DNA from: Pyrocephalus nanus
Taxonomy: Eukaryota > Chordata > Aves > Passeriformes > Tyrannidae
Assembly: GCA_038380795.1 (NCBI GenBank)
Contig: CM076279.1
Coordinates: 1,193,001-1,257,000 of the forward strand
Reading direction: 5' to 3'
DNA length: 64,000 bases
This document shows, in pieces, positions 31,601-44,109 of the stretch; position 1 is the stretch's first letter; the number at the start of each line of letters is the position of its first letter. The notes under the pieces were generated by a model. That model searched no databases, was not told where the DNA came from, and was given only the letters and a program-made list of their open reading frames with translations. The translations under genes were made by a program, and so were the position numbers.

Positions 31601-34600
31601 GTAATAGTGAGCCACCGCTGCAAAGCCAAAGGGACACATTGGTAGGAGCATCCCGGGGGACAGGGAGCAGTGTGGGGGGAGAATGGCACAGGGGGGCACT
31701 GGACCCCCAGGCACGTTTTGGGGTCCTGCCCCAGTGTGGCTCCACCTGGGAGCTGGCTCTGACCTGCACTGATCTCGTCATCTGTCTGGTTCAGGATGAA
31801 CTTGTCTGGGGCCACGCAGAAGTCGCTGGTGCCCTGTGGGGACCAAAGGGACATCGAGGGGCCGGGAGGGACAGGATGGTGCCCTCAGCCTTTGGCACAG
31901 CCCCGGCACAGCCAGAACCAGTCCTGCTATCCCCTCCTGCCCTACTCACCACCGCTGCCACCGTGTCCACGGCCATGGAGGCCCAGCTGAGGACGAGGGT
32001 CAGCAGCCCACAGCACAACATCCTGCGTGGAGAGCGGGGAGCACGAGGGGGGAGCACACGTGTGTGTGGGGCCCACCCCAACCCCTCTCCGCCCCCCAGT
32101 CCCACCCACAGGGTACTCACGTGGCCAGGAGGCAGCGGGAGCGCTTGGCCAGCCCCAGGCAGGCCAGCAGGCAGACAGTGAGGACGAGGATGAAGAAGAG
32201 GAGGTAGGCCAGCCACCTGGGCGCAGAGGAAGGTCCATCAGCCGCGCCCACCCCCTGGCCCTGCCGGGGCCGCCCCCCACGCGGTGCCGAGGCCCCTCTC
32301 ACCGATAATACTCCACGAAGGCGACGTGTGCCGACAGCGCGGTGAGGTCGGCGCTGACGCCCCCCCAGCCCGGCAGCCCCTGCAGCTGCAGGACGATGCT
32401 CCCGGCCAGCTGCTCCACCAGCTTGAGGGTCTGCACGTAATCCCCCCGTGGGGCCAGCACCTCGTTCAGCCGCGCCAGGTGCTGCTCCAGCCCCCCCTGC
32501 ATCTGCAGCGTGGTGCCTGCGACCTGGCAGAGGTGGCATGGTCAGACCCCTGGGATAATCATCCCCCCAGGGCTTCCCTGCCATCAGCTGCACACCTGGA
32601 GGAGTCATTTTGCCCCATCTGTGGGATGCTCTTCCTCCAGGAGAGCAGCCCTACCTCAACCCGACCCCCTCAGCCCAAGATGGATCCACCCTCCAGGACA
32701 GCCCTGCCATGGCCTCCCCAGCCCTTCCCACTCTGCCACAAAGGTCCCATTCTGGGGGGTGACGTCACCCTCCCGCGCTCAGCACAGCACGGCTGCCCTG
32801 GGGGCTCGGCTGGAGCAGCCGGACATCCCTCCAGCTCCCCCCCCAGTGCTCCAACCAAACCCAGCATGGGATTGTCCCCACTGGGGGACCCTGCCCGTGG
32901 TCCTACCAGCGAGTCGATGCCGGTGAGGGTCTGGTTGGCGTGGTCCAGGGCGTAGAGCAGCTGGAACACCCCGTCGTTGGTCTCGCTGTTCCCGTAGAAG
33001 CCGATGCCGACAGCAGCGCTGGGGGCAGGGGGGGGACATGGTTAGAGGAGAGGGACACACTGAGTACAGACTCACCCTGGCACACCAGCTGGACAGGGGA
33101 CAATCCCTGGAGCATCCTGGGTTTGGGGGACCCCTCAGCCATGGCGGGGCAGAGCCAAAGGGACGGCACAGGGACCTGCTCCTGGGACACCCGGAGCTGC
33201 TCCGCAGGCACATGGAGGGGCTGAAGCTCCTGCCATCAAACCCTGGGAGACTGAGGTGGAGGCCCTGGGCCAAGCAGGTTAGGAGAATCCGCTGGAAGCA
33301 CCGTGATTCCTGATTAAACCTGCTGGGAGCACATGGAAGCCACTCCAGGCCCCCAGGCAAGCTCTCCATGGCCCCTGAGGTGTTCCCAAATGGAGCTGGG
33401 CTGAAAGTCACAGCTGGAGCCAAGGAAGGGGTTGCCCCTGGCCATGTCCTGGCCAGGCACGTGCCCACACATGGCTGGCTCATGCAGGGCTGCTCCCTCC
33501 CTGTGCAGACACCAGCCCATTGGTTACCATTAGTCCCTTAATGGCCACCAACAGGCCGTTGGGGGGGGGGTCAAAGCCCCCAGGAGTTGCAGAGAGACCC
33601 CCCTGCCATGGCAGGGGGGTGAGGGGGGAGCATGCTGAGCTCATTAGAGCCGTTTCCCCGTTCCCCTGTTTCCCTGCTCCATGGCAGCCATCTCGCCCCG
33701 CCCTGGCAAACCAGCCCCTTTGTCTGCAGAGAGGGTCGTGGCCGGGCAGCCAAACAGACCCCATGGCCCATCCTGTCCCCTCCCCAGGCCAGGAGTGCCC
33801 AGGGGGGCACGGGATGGCTGCTGGGCAGTCCTCCTGGCCATGGGCAGCCCCAAACCGGGGTGGGCTCGGAAAGCCTGTGGAGCTGAGAGAAGAAGTGTCC
33901 CCTTGTCTAATTGCTGTGGTCGCAGTTCAGGCCGGGCACACGGGACCTGCCAGCTGGGTCAGGCTGCCATCCGCCATCTGCTCCGGGCTGGGATTAGCGA
34001 CCGGCCCTGCTCCCGCCCGGGATTAGCCGGGAAGGCGGCACAGCATGAGGGGACAGGGCTGGCCCGCAGCTGGTCCCTGGGGCTGCCCCGGCAGCTGCAC
34101 GGGAGGAGGCTGGGATGGACCACATTTAATTGCACAGATCTAATTAAAGCGACTCGTGGCTGGGGCGCAGAGTCCCCTCGGTGACGGGGGGACAGCACTG
34201 GGTCCCCGTCCCCGTCCTCACCAGCAGATGAGCCCGGCGGTGACAGCCATCCAGGTGACGCAGCAGGAGTGGGGCTGCTTAGAGTCGGGGTCCTGGTCCC
34301 TCTTGCAGCAGCACAGGCAGATCAGGTAGATGGTGAGGAAGAGGAGGTTGAGGCCGAGGCCCACGGCGGCCACCAAGCCCAGGAAAAGCAGCGACTGGGG
34401 AGGAGAAGAGGGGACAGTCAGCGCCCGTGCCCGTGACCCGCACGTGTGCCCGGGATGCGGCCGCGTCCAGCGCCCCATGGGACTGTCACGAGGGGAAGAG
34501 GAAGTGTCCCTGTCCCTGTCCCCGTTCCCATCCCCATCCCCACGCGGGGCCACCGAGCCGCAGGTCGGGGTGCTGGGGGTGCAGCCACTCCTTATAGGAA

Positions 34601-35035
34601 CGTTGGGACACCGGGACGCCGGCGCTGCCCCCCCCCGCCTCATTTCGGGGTCCCTGCGGTCCCGGACGCCGCGGTGGGCGCCAGGAGCGCGGGGCAGGGG
34701 CTCGGCAGGGGCACAGGCAGGGGTGACCCTGTGCCCCCCCCGGGGCCGGGGGGGCCGGTGCGGGCTGTCCCGGCGGGGGGGCCGGGCCATGAAAGGCGCT
34801 TTGTGCGCCGTGAGATCAGAGCCGGCGCCGGGCGCCGCCGGGACCGGCGGAACGGGGGGAGCCCGGGGCGAGCGGGGGGCGCGGGGCAGGGGTCCCGGCG
34901 CGGTACCTGCTGGTAGTCGGGGTCCTGCGGGCGGAAGGCGGAGGGCACGGGCTGCAGGCGCGGGCCGCGGTGCGGGAGCCCGTGCAGCCAGGCCGCCCAC
35001 CAGGGCGCCAGGTAATCGGCCCGGGCGGGCCCCAT
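28666..35035 (-). CDS. TTYH2: TTYH2, tweety family member 2
   Basis: Fourteen coding exons on the minus strand: 35035-34907, 34394-34222, 33018-32907, 32523-32303, 32216-32121, 32022-31950, 31833-31764, 31617-31562, 31447-31355, 31276-31184, 31108-30966, 30665-30480, 30396-30318 and 28743-28666. They sum to 1602 nt (533 residues; human 534), every junction in phase. Markers are MGPARADYLAPWW, SLLFLGLVAAVGLGLNLLFL (TM), FYGNSETNDGVFQ, ARLNEVLAPRGDYVQTL, WLAYLLFFILVLTVC (TM), TSDFCVAPDKFILNQT, DCRGLHKDYLDAL, the last TM segment GLLYLGLFSLLAAASFSTII, DYDDMDEEDPFNPQ and the tail RYENVPLIGRGSPPPT-YSPSMRATYLSV. NQT and NSS are glycosylation sequons. Tweety proteins are five-pass plasma-membrane dimers first reported as volume- or Ca-regulated anion channels; structures question a pore and suggest lipid handling. 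The final exon is 1.6 kb away, past a poly-A-bearing intron. Confidence 0.98.
29922..29947 (+). repeat. Poly-A run in TTYH2 last intron
   Basis: An uninterrupted plus-strand adenine tract of about 26 bp lies between the last two TTYH2 coding exons, in otherwise unremarkable intronic DNA (28,744-30,317). Confidence 0.85.
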
Positions 35036-35260
35036 GGCGGGCCGGGGGCGCGGGGGGCGCCGCGCGGGGGGCGCGGGTGGCGGGCGGGGGGCGGCGGGGC
35101 CGCCACGCCGCGGGCTCTGCCCGCCCGCCCCGCACACGACACGCCCCTCGGCACGCCCACCGACCACGCCCCGGCACCACCCACCGACCACGCCCCGCCG
35201 GCCCCGCCCCCGGGATGGCAGAGCGGCGACAATCCCGAGTGTCCCCGAGCCCGATCCCAG
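34600..35260 (-). promoter_or_regulatory. TTYH2: CpG island over TTYH2 exon 1
   Basis: Very CpG-dense sequence spans the TTYH2 start codon and upstream flank, including repeats of 'ccaccgaccacgcccc' (35,157-35,200). No TATA box. Typical CpG-island promoter; the start site is not resolved. Confidence 0.65.
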
Positions 35261-35714
35261 CGCACCCCGGCACCCCCCGCTATAGGGGAACCCTTCCCTG
35301 CTATAGGGGCACTGCACCCCATCCTGCCCCATTGTGGGGTCACCACTGCCCACTCCTCACTGACACAGGGGATCATCACTGCCCGCTCCTCACTGACACA
35401 GGGGGGCACCACACCCCATCCCCCTCTGCTGTGGGGGCAGCACGACCCAAAGCTGCCTGCCTGCCATGGGGTCACTGCAGCCTGGCACGACCCCTCCCTG
35501 CTGTGGGGGAACCCCACACTGTCACTTCCTGCCCAGGATCGGGTGCTGTGGGGGCCCGGCCACAGGGCACAGACATGCCTGGATTCAGTCTGGGCTTCCC
35601 CCATTCCCCACTCCGGGAAAAACAGTCCGGGTTTCCCCCCACCCCCCCGAAAGCAGCACCAGGACCCTGACAGAGGCAAGGTGTGAACCCCACAAGGTGA
35701 CACCAGAACAGTGT
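35036..35714. other. TTYH2 to RPL38 interval
   Basis: The first 230 bp belong to the TTYH2 CpG island. The remainder has imperfect repeats of 'cactgcccactcctcactgacacagggg' type (35,280-35,430) and no gene. Confidence 0.6.
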
Positions 35715-35724
35715 TTTATTTATT
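35715..35724 (-). terminator. RPL38: RPL38 poly(A) signals (overlapping pair)
   Basis: tttatttatt on the plus strand reads AATAAATAAA on the minus strand, giving two overlapping signals about 45-50 bp after the RPL38 stop. The very short 3'UTR is typical of ribosomal protein genes. Confidence 0.9.
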
Positions 35725-35768
35725 GTAACAAACACAGAGGATCTGACAGGGGAACAGCTCATCCCGGC

Positions 35769-37380
<1,612 letters not shown>

Positions 37381-37399
37381 GGTCCCAGCGCTCTCGGTC

Positions 37400-37720
37400 G
37401 CTCTAACCTGCGGCACAAGGGACCCGAAATGGCGTCAGCGCAGCCCCGCACCGACCGCCCCGCCCTGCCCGCCCAAATCGAGCCCCTCCGCGCCCCCTGC
37501 CCCCTCCGCGGTGCCTCCCGCCCCCCTCGGCTCCCCCCCTGTCCCCTCGGGTCCCCCCCGGCCCCGATGGCCGCGGATCCCCCGCCCGGCCCGCTCCGCC
37601 ATCGCACCCTCAGCCGCCGCCACAGACAGGAAGTGCCCGCCGCGCTTCCGCATCCGGGCACTATATCCCCTACGGCGCGCGCGGAGGGACAAACTGCTCC
37701 CCCTCGCGAGCGTGCGGGCC
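37400..37720 (-). promoter_or_regulatory. RPL38: RPL38 promoter / CpG island
   Basis: A CpG-rich region upstream of the RPL38 start codon. On the minus strand a GATATAG TATA-like element (about 37,660) is followed by the ETS-type, pyrimidine-rich CACTTCCTGTCTG (about 37,624-37,636). The latter could be the 5'-TOP transcription start usual for ribosomal protein genes. The start site is inferred. Confidence 0.55.
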
Positions 37721-37759
37721 ATGGCGGGACCTGCGATGAGTTGGCGCGGGCTCAGCCCC

Positions 37760-38420
37760 CGCCCACAATGGGCACATGGCGGTGTGAAGGGAACGATGGG
37801 CTCTTCCAGCGTCCCGGATCCACCCGTGCACTGCCGGGATGGTGGAGCAAGGCTATATCAGCGCGCGGGCTGGTCGCAGTTTGCCGATCCTCAGTTTCCT
37901 GAGCCTCAGCCTCATCTCTCGCGGGGGATGATCCATCTACGATTCCATCTTATTCCTGCGCCAAGGCCCCCACCCATCCTTCCCGAGATGCTGGGGCTCG
38001 GTGATTCGAGTAGGGCTGTAATGGACCAGTCTTGCCACAAGAGAGAGCTTCAGCCCCGCTTAAAGCCCAAACCCACCCCTAAACCCCAAACTCGCCCTAA
38101 AACCCCGGCAGAAATCTTGGGGGTGGGTGGCGGGGGCAAGTGACCCCATCCTATCCCTGCGCCCCCATCCCCGTCCCCTGCCAAGTCCTAAGTGGGGCTG
38201 GACCAGTATTTGGGGGTGCTGGGCTGATCCCAAGGGGGGCTGGGTGGGGTCAGCAGTGTCTGCCCCCACTCCCCTGCATCCCAGAGCACTTCCCACACAG
38301 TGACAACCCCCCCAGTCGCTCCCAGTACCATCCTAACCCCAGTGACTGGTTGGAAATCTGCAGCTCCCAACCCAGGGCTCCCACCCAGGAGAGGGTTTTG
38401 GGGTGAGACCCTTCTCCCTC
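37760..38420. other. Desert begins: no gene recognised
   Basis: Contains a CpG-rich segment with a TATATCAG element (37,840-37,960), a C-rich tract resembling degenerate telomere repeat (38,060-38,110) and ordinary GC-rich DNA. Frames here are open only because stops are rare in GC-rich sequence. Confidence 0.5.
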
Positions 38421-38423
38421 TGC

Positions 38424-38640
38424 GCCAAACGAGCTTTTTAATTGTTTGATTTACTTCTCTCCTCTCTGATGGGCTGATCTACTCCACTGCCTTTTAATTG
38501 CTCCCGAACTCGAGCGGTTTTTCATGTTTTAAGGAAGGCTGAATGGGGTAATTAAACCCCTCGCAGAGTAAATCAGCAGCGCCGGGAGGAGACAGCCGAG
38601 AATTGGAGCTTTTGGCGTAATAATAAAACTAAACTGGCAT
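38424..38640. other. AT-rich island, candidate conserved non-coding element
   Basis: Several TAAT/ATTA homeodomain-type cores (tttttaattgtttgattta, cttttaattgctcc, ggtaattaaacc, gtaataataaaac) in a GC-rich background. Conservation cannot be tested here. Confidence 0.35.
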
Positions 38641-38739
38641 GAAAAGCACCCGTTTTGGCACCAGAGCTGAATGTTGATGCCGGGCTGGGGAGGGGGGAGG
38701 CACTGGCAGCCCCAAAATCACTTTCCAGAGAAGCTTTGA

Positions 38740-38905
38740 CTGCCTCATCCCTGGAAGTGTCCAAGGCCAGGTTGGATGGGGCTTGGAGCAACCTGGGCTG
38801 GTGGAAGGTGTCCCTGCCCATGGCAGGGGTGGAATGGGATGGGATGAGATGGGCTATAAGGTGCCTCCCAACCCAAACCATTCCACGATTCCATGATTCT
38901 GTGAT
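38740..38905 (+). mobile_element. CR1 LINE 3' end
   Basis: Matches the avian CR1 3' tail in order: 'ccaggttggatggggcttgg', 'agcaacctgggctggtggaa', 'ggtgtccctgcccatggcag', then 'caacccaaaccattcc' and the terminal short repeat 'acgattccatgattctgtga'. The body is 5'-truncated. Confidence 0.9.
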
Positions 38906-39060
38906 CCCTTCTTCTGCATCATCAATGAAGATATTAAATAACACTGGTTCCAGTAGGGCCCTCCAAGGGCCACCACTGGTCCCTGGTGTTCACAGCCATC
39001 CAACCAATTGCTGATCCACTTCCAGGGGACCCATGGAACCCATCTCTCTCTCCCAAAACA
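38905..39060 (-). mobile_element. CR1 LINE reverse-transcriptase fragment
   Basis: On the minus strand the frame reads EPVLFNIFIDDAEEGI, resembling the CR1 reverse-transcriptase motif around VLFNIFINDLDEGI, preceded by a degenerate W-L-D-G region. It lies immediately beside a plus-oriented CR1 tail, so two oppositely oriented pieces abut. Non-functional and frameshifted. Confidence 0.65.
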
Positions 39061-39278
39061 CACCGTGGCACTGCCATCAGAGGGTCAGGGGGGTGACTGT
39101 GCCCCCACCCCCTGCACCCCCCAAACACTCCCTGGGAACAGAATCTCTTCTCAGTAGCACTGAAGAGCCGAGCGGGTGCCTAAATCAATAAATCAACAGC
39201 AATAATTAATGAGAGTGATCAGCTGCTCCAAGTGGGGCTCTTTTCACGACCGACTTGAAATTAAAAAAAGAAATTAAT

Positions 39279-39300
39279 AATAAAAAAAAAAAAAAAAAAA
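39279..39300 (+). repeat. A-rich run
   Basis: Adenine tract at the end of an AT-rich stretch (39,180-39,300) that includes several TTAAT/AATTAA motifs. Confidence 0.8.
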
Positions 39301-39359
39301 GGCATCACCAACCCACCAAGCCCAAACCCCACCACGTTCGGAATCCGCAGCTTTTCCGA

Positions 39360-39480
39360 CACATCAAATGCTTTTCCTGCCGCCTCCCACCGGCCCCGGC
39401 TCCGCCGCCGGAGGAAATTCAATTAACGGCCTTAATTCACCCGCTGGCTGCTGGTTTTATATTGGAAAATCCTCTCCTGA
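39360..39480. other. Candidate conserved non-coding element
   Basis: AT-richer block with aattcaattaacggccttaa and ttttatattggaaaa inside GC-rich DNA. Suggestive of a regulatory element; unproven. Confidence 0.3.
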
Positions 39481-39669
39481 TTCTGCTCGGGAAGTGCCGT
39501 GACTGGATCGGGGAGTGCTGAACCCCACAGTGTGGGGGGCTCGTGGCACCTTGGTGTGGGGACTGGGGAGCAGGTCAGTGAGGAGCCTTCTTCCTCCTTC
39601 TCCTCCTCCTCCTTCCCTTCTTGTTCCTCCTCCTCCTCTTCCAGCAGCTCCAAAGGCTCTGGGAGCTGG

Positions 39670-39880
39670 AAGTCCATGGAAAATCCCTCCAAAACCACCC
39701 AGTCGAACCCATGCCCAATGCCCACCTTGTCCCCCAGCCCAGAGCACTGAGTGCCACGGCCAGGCCTGCCTTGGACACCTCCAGGGCTGGGCACTCCAAA
39801 CCTCCCTGGGCAGCCCCTGCCAAGGCCTGACCACCCTTTCCAGGGAGAAATTCCTCCCAAACTCCTCCCAACACGTGCAC
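39670..39880 (-). mobile_element. CR1 LINE fragment, reverse orientation
   Basis: Plus-strand text corresponds to the reverse complement of the CR1 3' region: 'ttggacacctccagggctgg', 'ctccctgggcagcccctgcc', 'ctgaccaccctttccaggga' and 'gaaattcctcc'. Diverged and truncated. Confidence 0.8.
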
Positions 39881-40079
39881 AGGGAGCAGGGTGTCCCCAC
39901 ACCCTGGTGGCACCGCGGTGGCACCGCTGCCACCCCCCAGCCCCTGGTTTGCTCTGCCCAGGTCCCTCTGCACAGTGTTCCTGCTGGAAGGTGCCGTGGG
40001 AGAGGTGGGAGCTGGCAGAGGGAACAGGAGACAAGACAGGGCACGTTCACCAGAGATTCCCTGTCCAACAGCAGCAGGG

Positions 40080-40200
40080 ATTGATTTCTCCCCCCTGTTT
40101 ACTGGAATTTTATTACCTCGTTACCAGCGACAGGAATCTCTCTCCAGTCCCTCCCTATTTCCTTCGTTTTCCCCTTCACTCTCAATTTCTTCCTCTCCCA
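40080..40200. other. AT/pyrimidine-rich island
   Basis: Contains tggaattttattacctcgtt and pyrimidine-rich sequence. A possible non-coding element. The rest of 39,880-41,200 shows nothing identifiable. Confidence 0.25.
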
Positions 40201-41204
40201 GATTCCCAGGAAGGGCCCTGGCAGTGCTGATGGGAGCTGATCCATCCGCTCCTCGTGCAGCTCCCACGGCCTCATCCATCAGCCAGGCTCCTTCGGAGCA
40301 TCCGGAGCTCCATGGGCAATTTGGGGCCCATTTGGAGCCTCGGTCATATTTTCTCCATCTCTCCCCCTTTTGTTCCGTGTTTGTGGAGGACAAAGGCAGG
40401 CACAGGCAGGGGTGGGGCGGGGGGGGGGGACGGGCAGAGCAAATCCCCAGAAACAAAGCGCCTGTTTTGATGGAAATGCCCTGCGAAGGAGGGAGCAAAT
40501 TTGGGGAGGGAGGGGACACGGGGCTGGGGGGGAGGTGAGTTCAGTCCTGGCATGGTGATGTGGCCAGAGCAGGGAAAAGGGGGAGAAACGGGCTGGAAAT
40601 TTCCCCACAGGCATCGGGCACCGTTTGAAGCAGTGGAATACGGATATATTTTGTAATTAGGGATGGGCTGGGCCGGATCCTGCCTGGGCAGAGCATCCAC
40701 ATGGGAGCCAGGATCAGCATCCGGATGGGGAGTGGCTCCCACTTTGCCTCCAGCTGTTTTGGGGGGCCGGGAGAGGCTGGAGCTGGGGGGTGACACCCCA
40801 ATGTTTCCCCCTCTGCCTCTCAAAGGGGATGTGCCCTGGTTGGGGGCACTGGGCAGCACGTGAAGTGCCGTGTCGTGTCCTGTCCCCACATGTCCCTCCT
40901 GTGTCCCCCTGATATCCCCAAACCCACGGGGGGTCACCATTAGTGATCCAGGGGTGGCATCAGCCCCACACACCCAGGGGATGAGGGAGGTGCTGGGAGA
41001 CCCCCCCATATGGGTGCTGCAAGGAGGGGGGGTGGGCAGACCCAGGGGTCCTAGACCAGGGCCCTGGTGGGTGCTGGTGGCCACAGGACACAGAGCAGGC
41101 AGGTGTGACACCAATGGGTGACACCAGTGGTGGCACCGCCGGGGCGAGGACAGAGCAGGTCCTGTCCCCCCTCTCTGCTCCTGCCGAATTTGGTGTCATC
41201 CTGC

Positions 41205-41420
41205 AGAGGAAGATTATGGTAATTTTCCTCCCCCCTCACGCATAATTTTCCGACCGGGCTGCAGCGGCGGCTGTGGGAGAGGCTGGGTGATGGGAATGTC
41301 ATCTGCGATTCCATTATCTCCTCCTGCCTCCCTGCTTTCTTTTTTCCTTGTGAAACCTTCATCAAAATCTGTCGATCTAATTAGGACAATTACAGCGCGG
41401 GGACAGATGAAACCTGCCCA
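41205..41420. other. Candidate conserved non-coding element
   Basis: attatggtaattttcc, cgcataattttccg, gattccattatctcc and ctaattaggacaattacagc occur within 200 bp. This density of TAAT cores is typical of developmental enhancers. Confidence 0.35.
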
Positions 41421-42359
41421 GAGCCTCCTCGGCGAGAGGACTGGGGTTTGGGAGGGGGTTGGGAGGGTTTAGGGATTTTTTTGGGGATTATTTTGGCGCT
41501 GCAGGGGGATGGATGGGGTTGGAGGGTCCCAGCCCCACATGCCGTCCCGGGACTCCTTCCTGGCGCTGGTTTTGGGGTGCGTGGCCCCAAGGGGATGGAA
41601 GTGGCCTCAGATGTGTCTCCTTGGGCATGAAACCATGGATCCCCCTCATGGATCCTGCCAGGAGGGTCCCACCTTGCTGGATGTCACGAGCTGGAGGGGT
41701 CTCAGGGCGTCTCTGGGGGCAGCTGCCACCCCTGCGCCTGGCACACCTTGTCCCCCATCCCCGGGGGTCTCCGCCGTGCTGTTTGGTGAGGGGGGGCCCC
41801 CGTGAGGCTGCAGCTCCCGGATCCTCATTGGTATTCCATCCCCGCGCGGTGGCAGCTGGTGGGATAGGAGCAGAGTGACAGCGGTGACAGGTAACGCCAG
41901 CCACGGGGCCGGCGACAGCCGGCGGCTTGGCAGCGGGGGCACCGCTCAGCGGTGTCCTGATCCCTGTCCCGCCGCTGGGATACGCCCTGAGGGCACAGGG
42001 ATGCTCCGGGATCCAGAGCCCCGAGCTCTGCCCACCCCGGGGTGCTGAGGATGCTCCACCAGCCGTGGGGACGGTGGTAAATGGTGGGTTGGCAGTGCAG
42101 GCACATCTCCTCTGGGGTCCAGATCCGTGTCCCCACACTGGGGTATCCCATGAGAGGACAAGAAGAGCCCCCAGGAGATGCTCAGGCCCCGCAGTGGGCG
42201 CAGGGGTGCCCACCCCAGGGTGATGGGGGTGCTCCGAGCAGGGAATTGGGGTGTCGTCCCCCTTGTCCCCACCACCAGCACCCCCCCCACCAACACGGGG
42301 GACCCTGCACCCACAGGGGTGGGGGTGGAGGGCGGGGGGGGGCGCCGAGCAGAGCCGGC

Positions 42360-42520
42360 TGCACGGGCAATTAAGGGAAGTGCCAATTGTCAGCCGGTGA
42401 TTAACGCTGCTCCAAATCCGCATGAATATTAACGGCCGACACGGCCCAGGCTCCCGCGCCATGAATTCTGGATGAATCTTAAGATAAATCGTTTGGATAA
42501 CTTAGCGGCAGCTGTACTCC
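42360..42520. other. Candidate conserved non-coding element
   Basis: gcaattaagggaag, ccggtgattaacgctgctcc, gcatgaatattaacggcc and aagataaatcgtttggataa form an AT-rich island between GC-rich flanks. The preceding 41,420-42,360 has no recognised feature. Confidence 0.35.
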
Positions 42521-43083
42521 CTCGCCACCCACTGCCTCCCAAAATCAGCTCGCGTCAGGCGACAGGAGCCGGCACGGACCGGGAACCGCCGCCGGGATCC
42601 GGGCAGGGGAGAGCGGGGTGCTCAGGGCTCCCCGGGGGCGAAGGCTCCTCGGCTCTGGAGAGTGCCCAGGGACTGGTGACAAATCCTGCTGTCTGTGCAG
42701 GGACACATTTGCTTCGCCCCGGGGGCTCCTTCCCGGAGGGGGTGGCATTTGTCACCACCCGCTACGGACGCAGCGCGTCTCCCGAAGCCCTCCCGACTCC
42801 ACATTCCCGTTCGCAGGAGCGCATCCCGCTCCTCCAGCCCTGCCTGGAGCGTCCTCAGGCACACGTGCGGAGATCCATCTTCCCGGCGGGTTCCCGCCGC
42901 CCCCGGCCCCGCTGGGATGCTCCCATTGGAATTCAGCCGCCGTGCCGGCCGCGTGCTCCCGGCCCGAACCCCTCGGGGGCCGCGGCCTTGATTGCATCCT
43001 TGCGCTTCCATAAATCAGCCCCGGGAGCCTGGCGGCACGAGGTGGGAATGGCAATGTCACCGGCAGGGGATGAGCTTGGCCGT

Positions 43084-43233
43084 GTCACCGGGGTGGGATG
43101 CGGGGACCAGTATCACTGTGACACTGGGATGGGATGTGGGGACCAGTATCACCGTGACACTGGGATGGGATGCGGGGACCAGTATCACCGTGACACTGGG
43201 ATGGGATGTGGGGACCAGTATCACCGTGACACT
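43084..43233 (+). repeat. 36-bp tandem repeat, ~4 copies
   Basis: Units of the form gggatgggatgtggggacca + gtatcaccgtgacact are repeated with few substitutions (tgtg/tgcg). Clean, recently expanded minisatellite. Confidence 0.95.
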
Positions 43234-43479
43234 GCACCCTGGGGCAGCTTTGGGTCCTGCAGTGCCCTGGGGTGGTGATGGAGCTGGGACCTGCCCCAAT
43301 GTTCTGTCTCCAGGTTTGGGCAGCTCCAAGGGGTTTTCCTCGGGAGGGACCTGTGTTTTCTGCCTCCTCCTCCTCCTTCCTGTCCATGGCATCCCAGCAT
43401 GGCCCCTCGGTGACCTTCCATGGCAGTGTGCCCACCGAGGGCTGCAAACCTGCCCCCCAGCTGCCAAAACACCGTCAGA

Positions 43480-43645
43480 AAAATCAGGAAATCAGGTGCA
43501 AATGGCAAGAGGAGATTAACGGGAGAGGAGCGATTGAATCAGGGGCCATTAACAGATTAAATCATTACACGGAATCACATCAGCGCACAAATAATATGAA
43601 TAATAATCGTGGCTCAGGGGCATTAGATCCTGCTTCCAATTTATT
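43480..43645. other. Candidate conserved non-coding element
   Basis: aggagattaacggg, gccattaacagattaaatc, attacacggaatcacatc and aataatatgaataataatcg in sequence. A strong local shift to AT-rich DNA. Confidence 0.4.
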
Positions 43646-44109
43646 TCAGCCAGGAGATGAGGGCTGGTGGCTGCCACCACCCACATGGCCCAGGAACAGA
43701 GGTGGCAGCACCAGGCTTGGCTCCCTGTGGGACAGAGAACACACGGAGGAGATTTGTGGTTGGGGACTGTGGCATCAGCTGGGATGTCCCCATGGGTCCA
43801 CAGCCTTCACATCCCCATGGAGATGTGCCAGTGTGACCCTGTCCCTTTCTGGGGGACCCTTTTGGGGTCCAGGCTCATCCCACCACCATCCTGCTCAACC
43901 CAAAGAGATCTCACAGCCTGCACGTCACTGGCACCCCTACAGGAACCCCCCAAGGTTACACCCCTGAGCCACAGCCCCTCATCCAGCATTCCCTACTCCA
44001 AATGCCCTTCCTGCTTGTATTTCCCTCCCTGTCCTGTTTCCCCTCCAGAGAAGGGAAGCAGCCACATCCCTGCTCTGCTGGCTCCTGCTCCGAAGGGCTC
44101 CGGCACAGT

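Noticed and set aside
34330..35670. 446-codon plus-strand frame over the TTYH2 CpG island
   Set aside because: Arg/Gly/Ala-rich translation of a CpG island antisense to TTYH2 exons 1-2.
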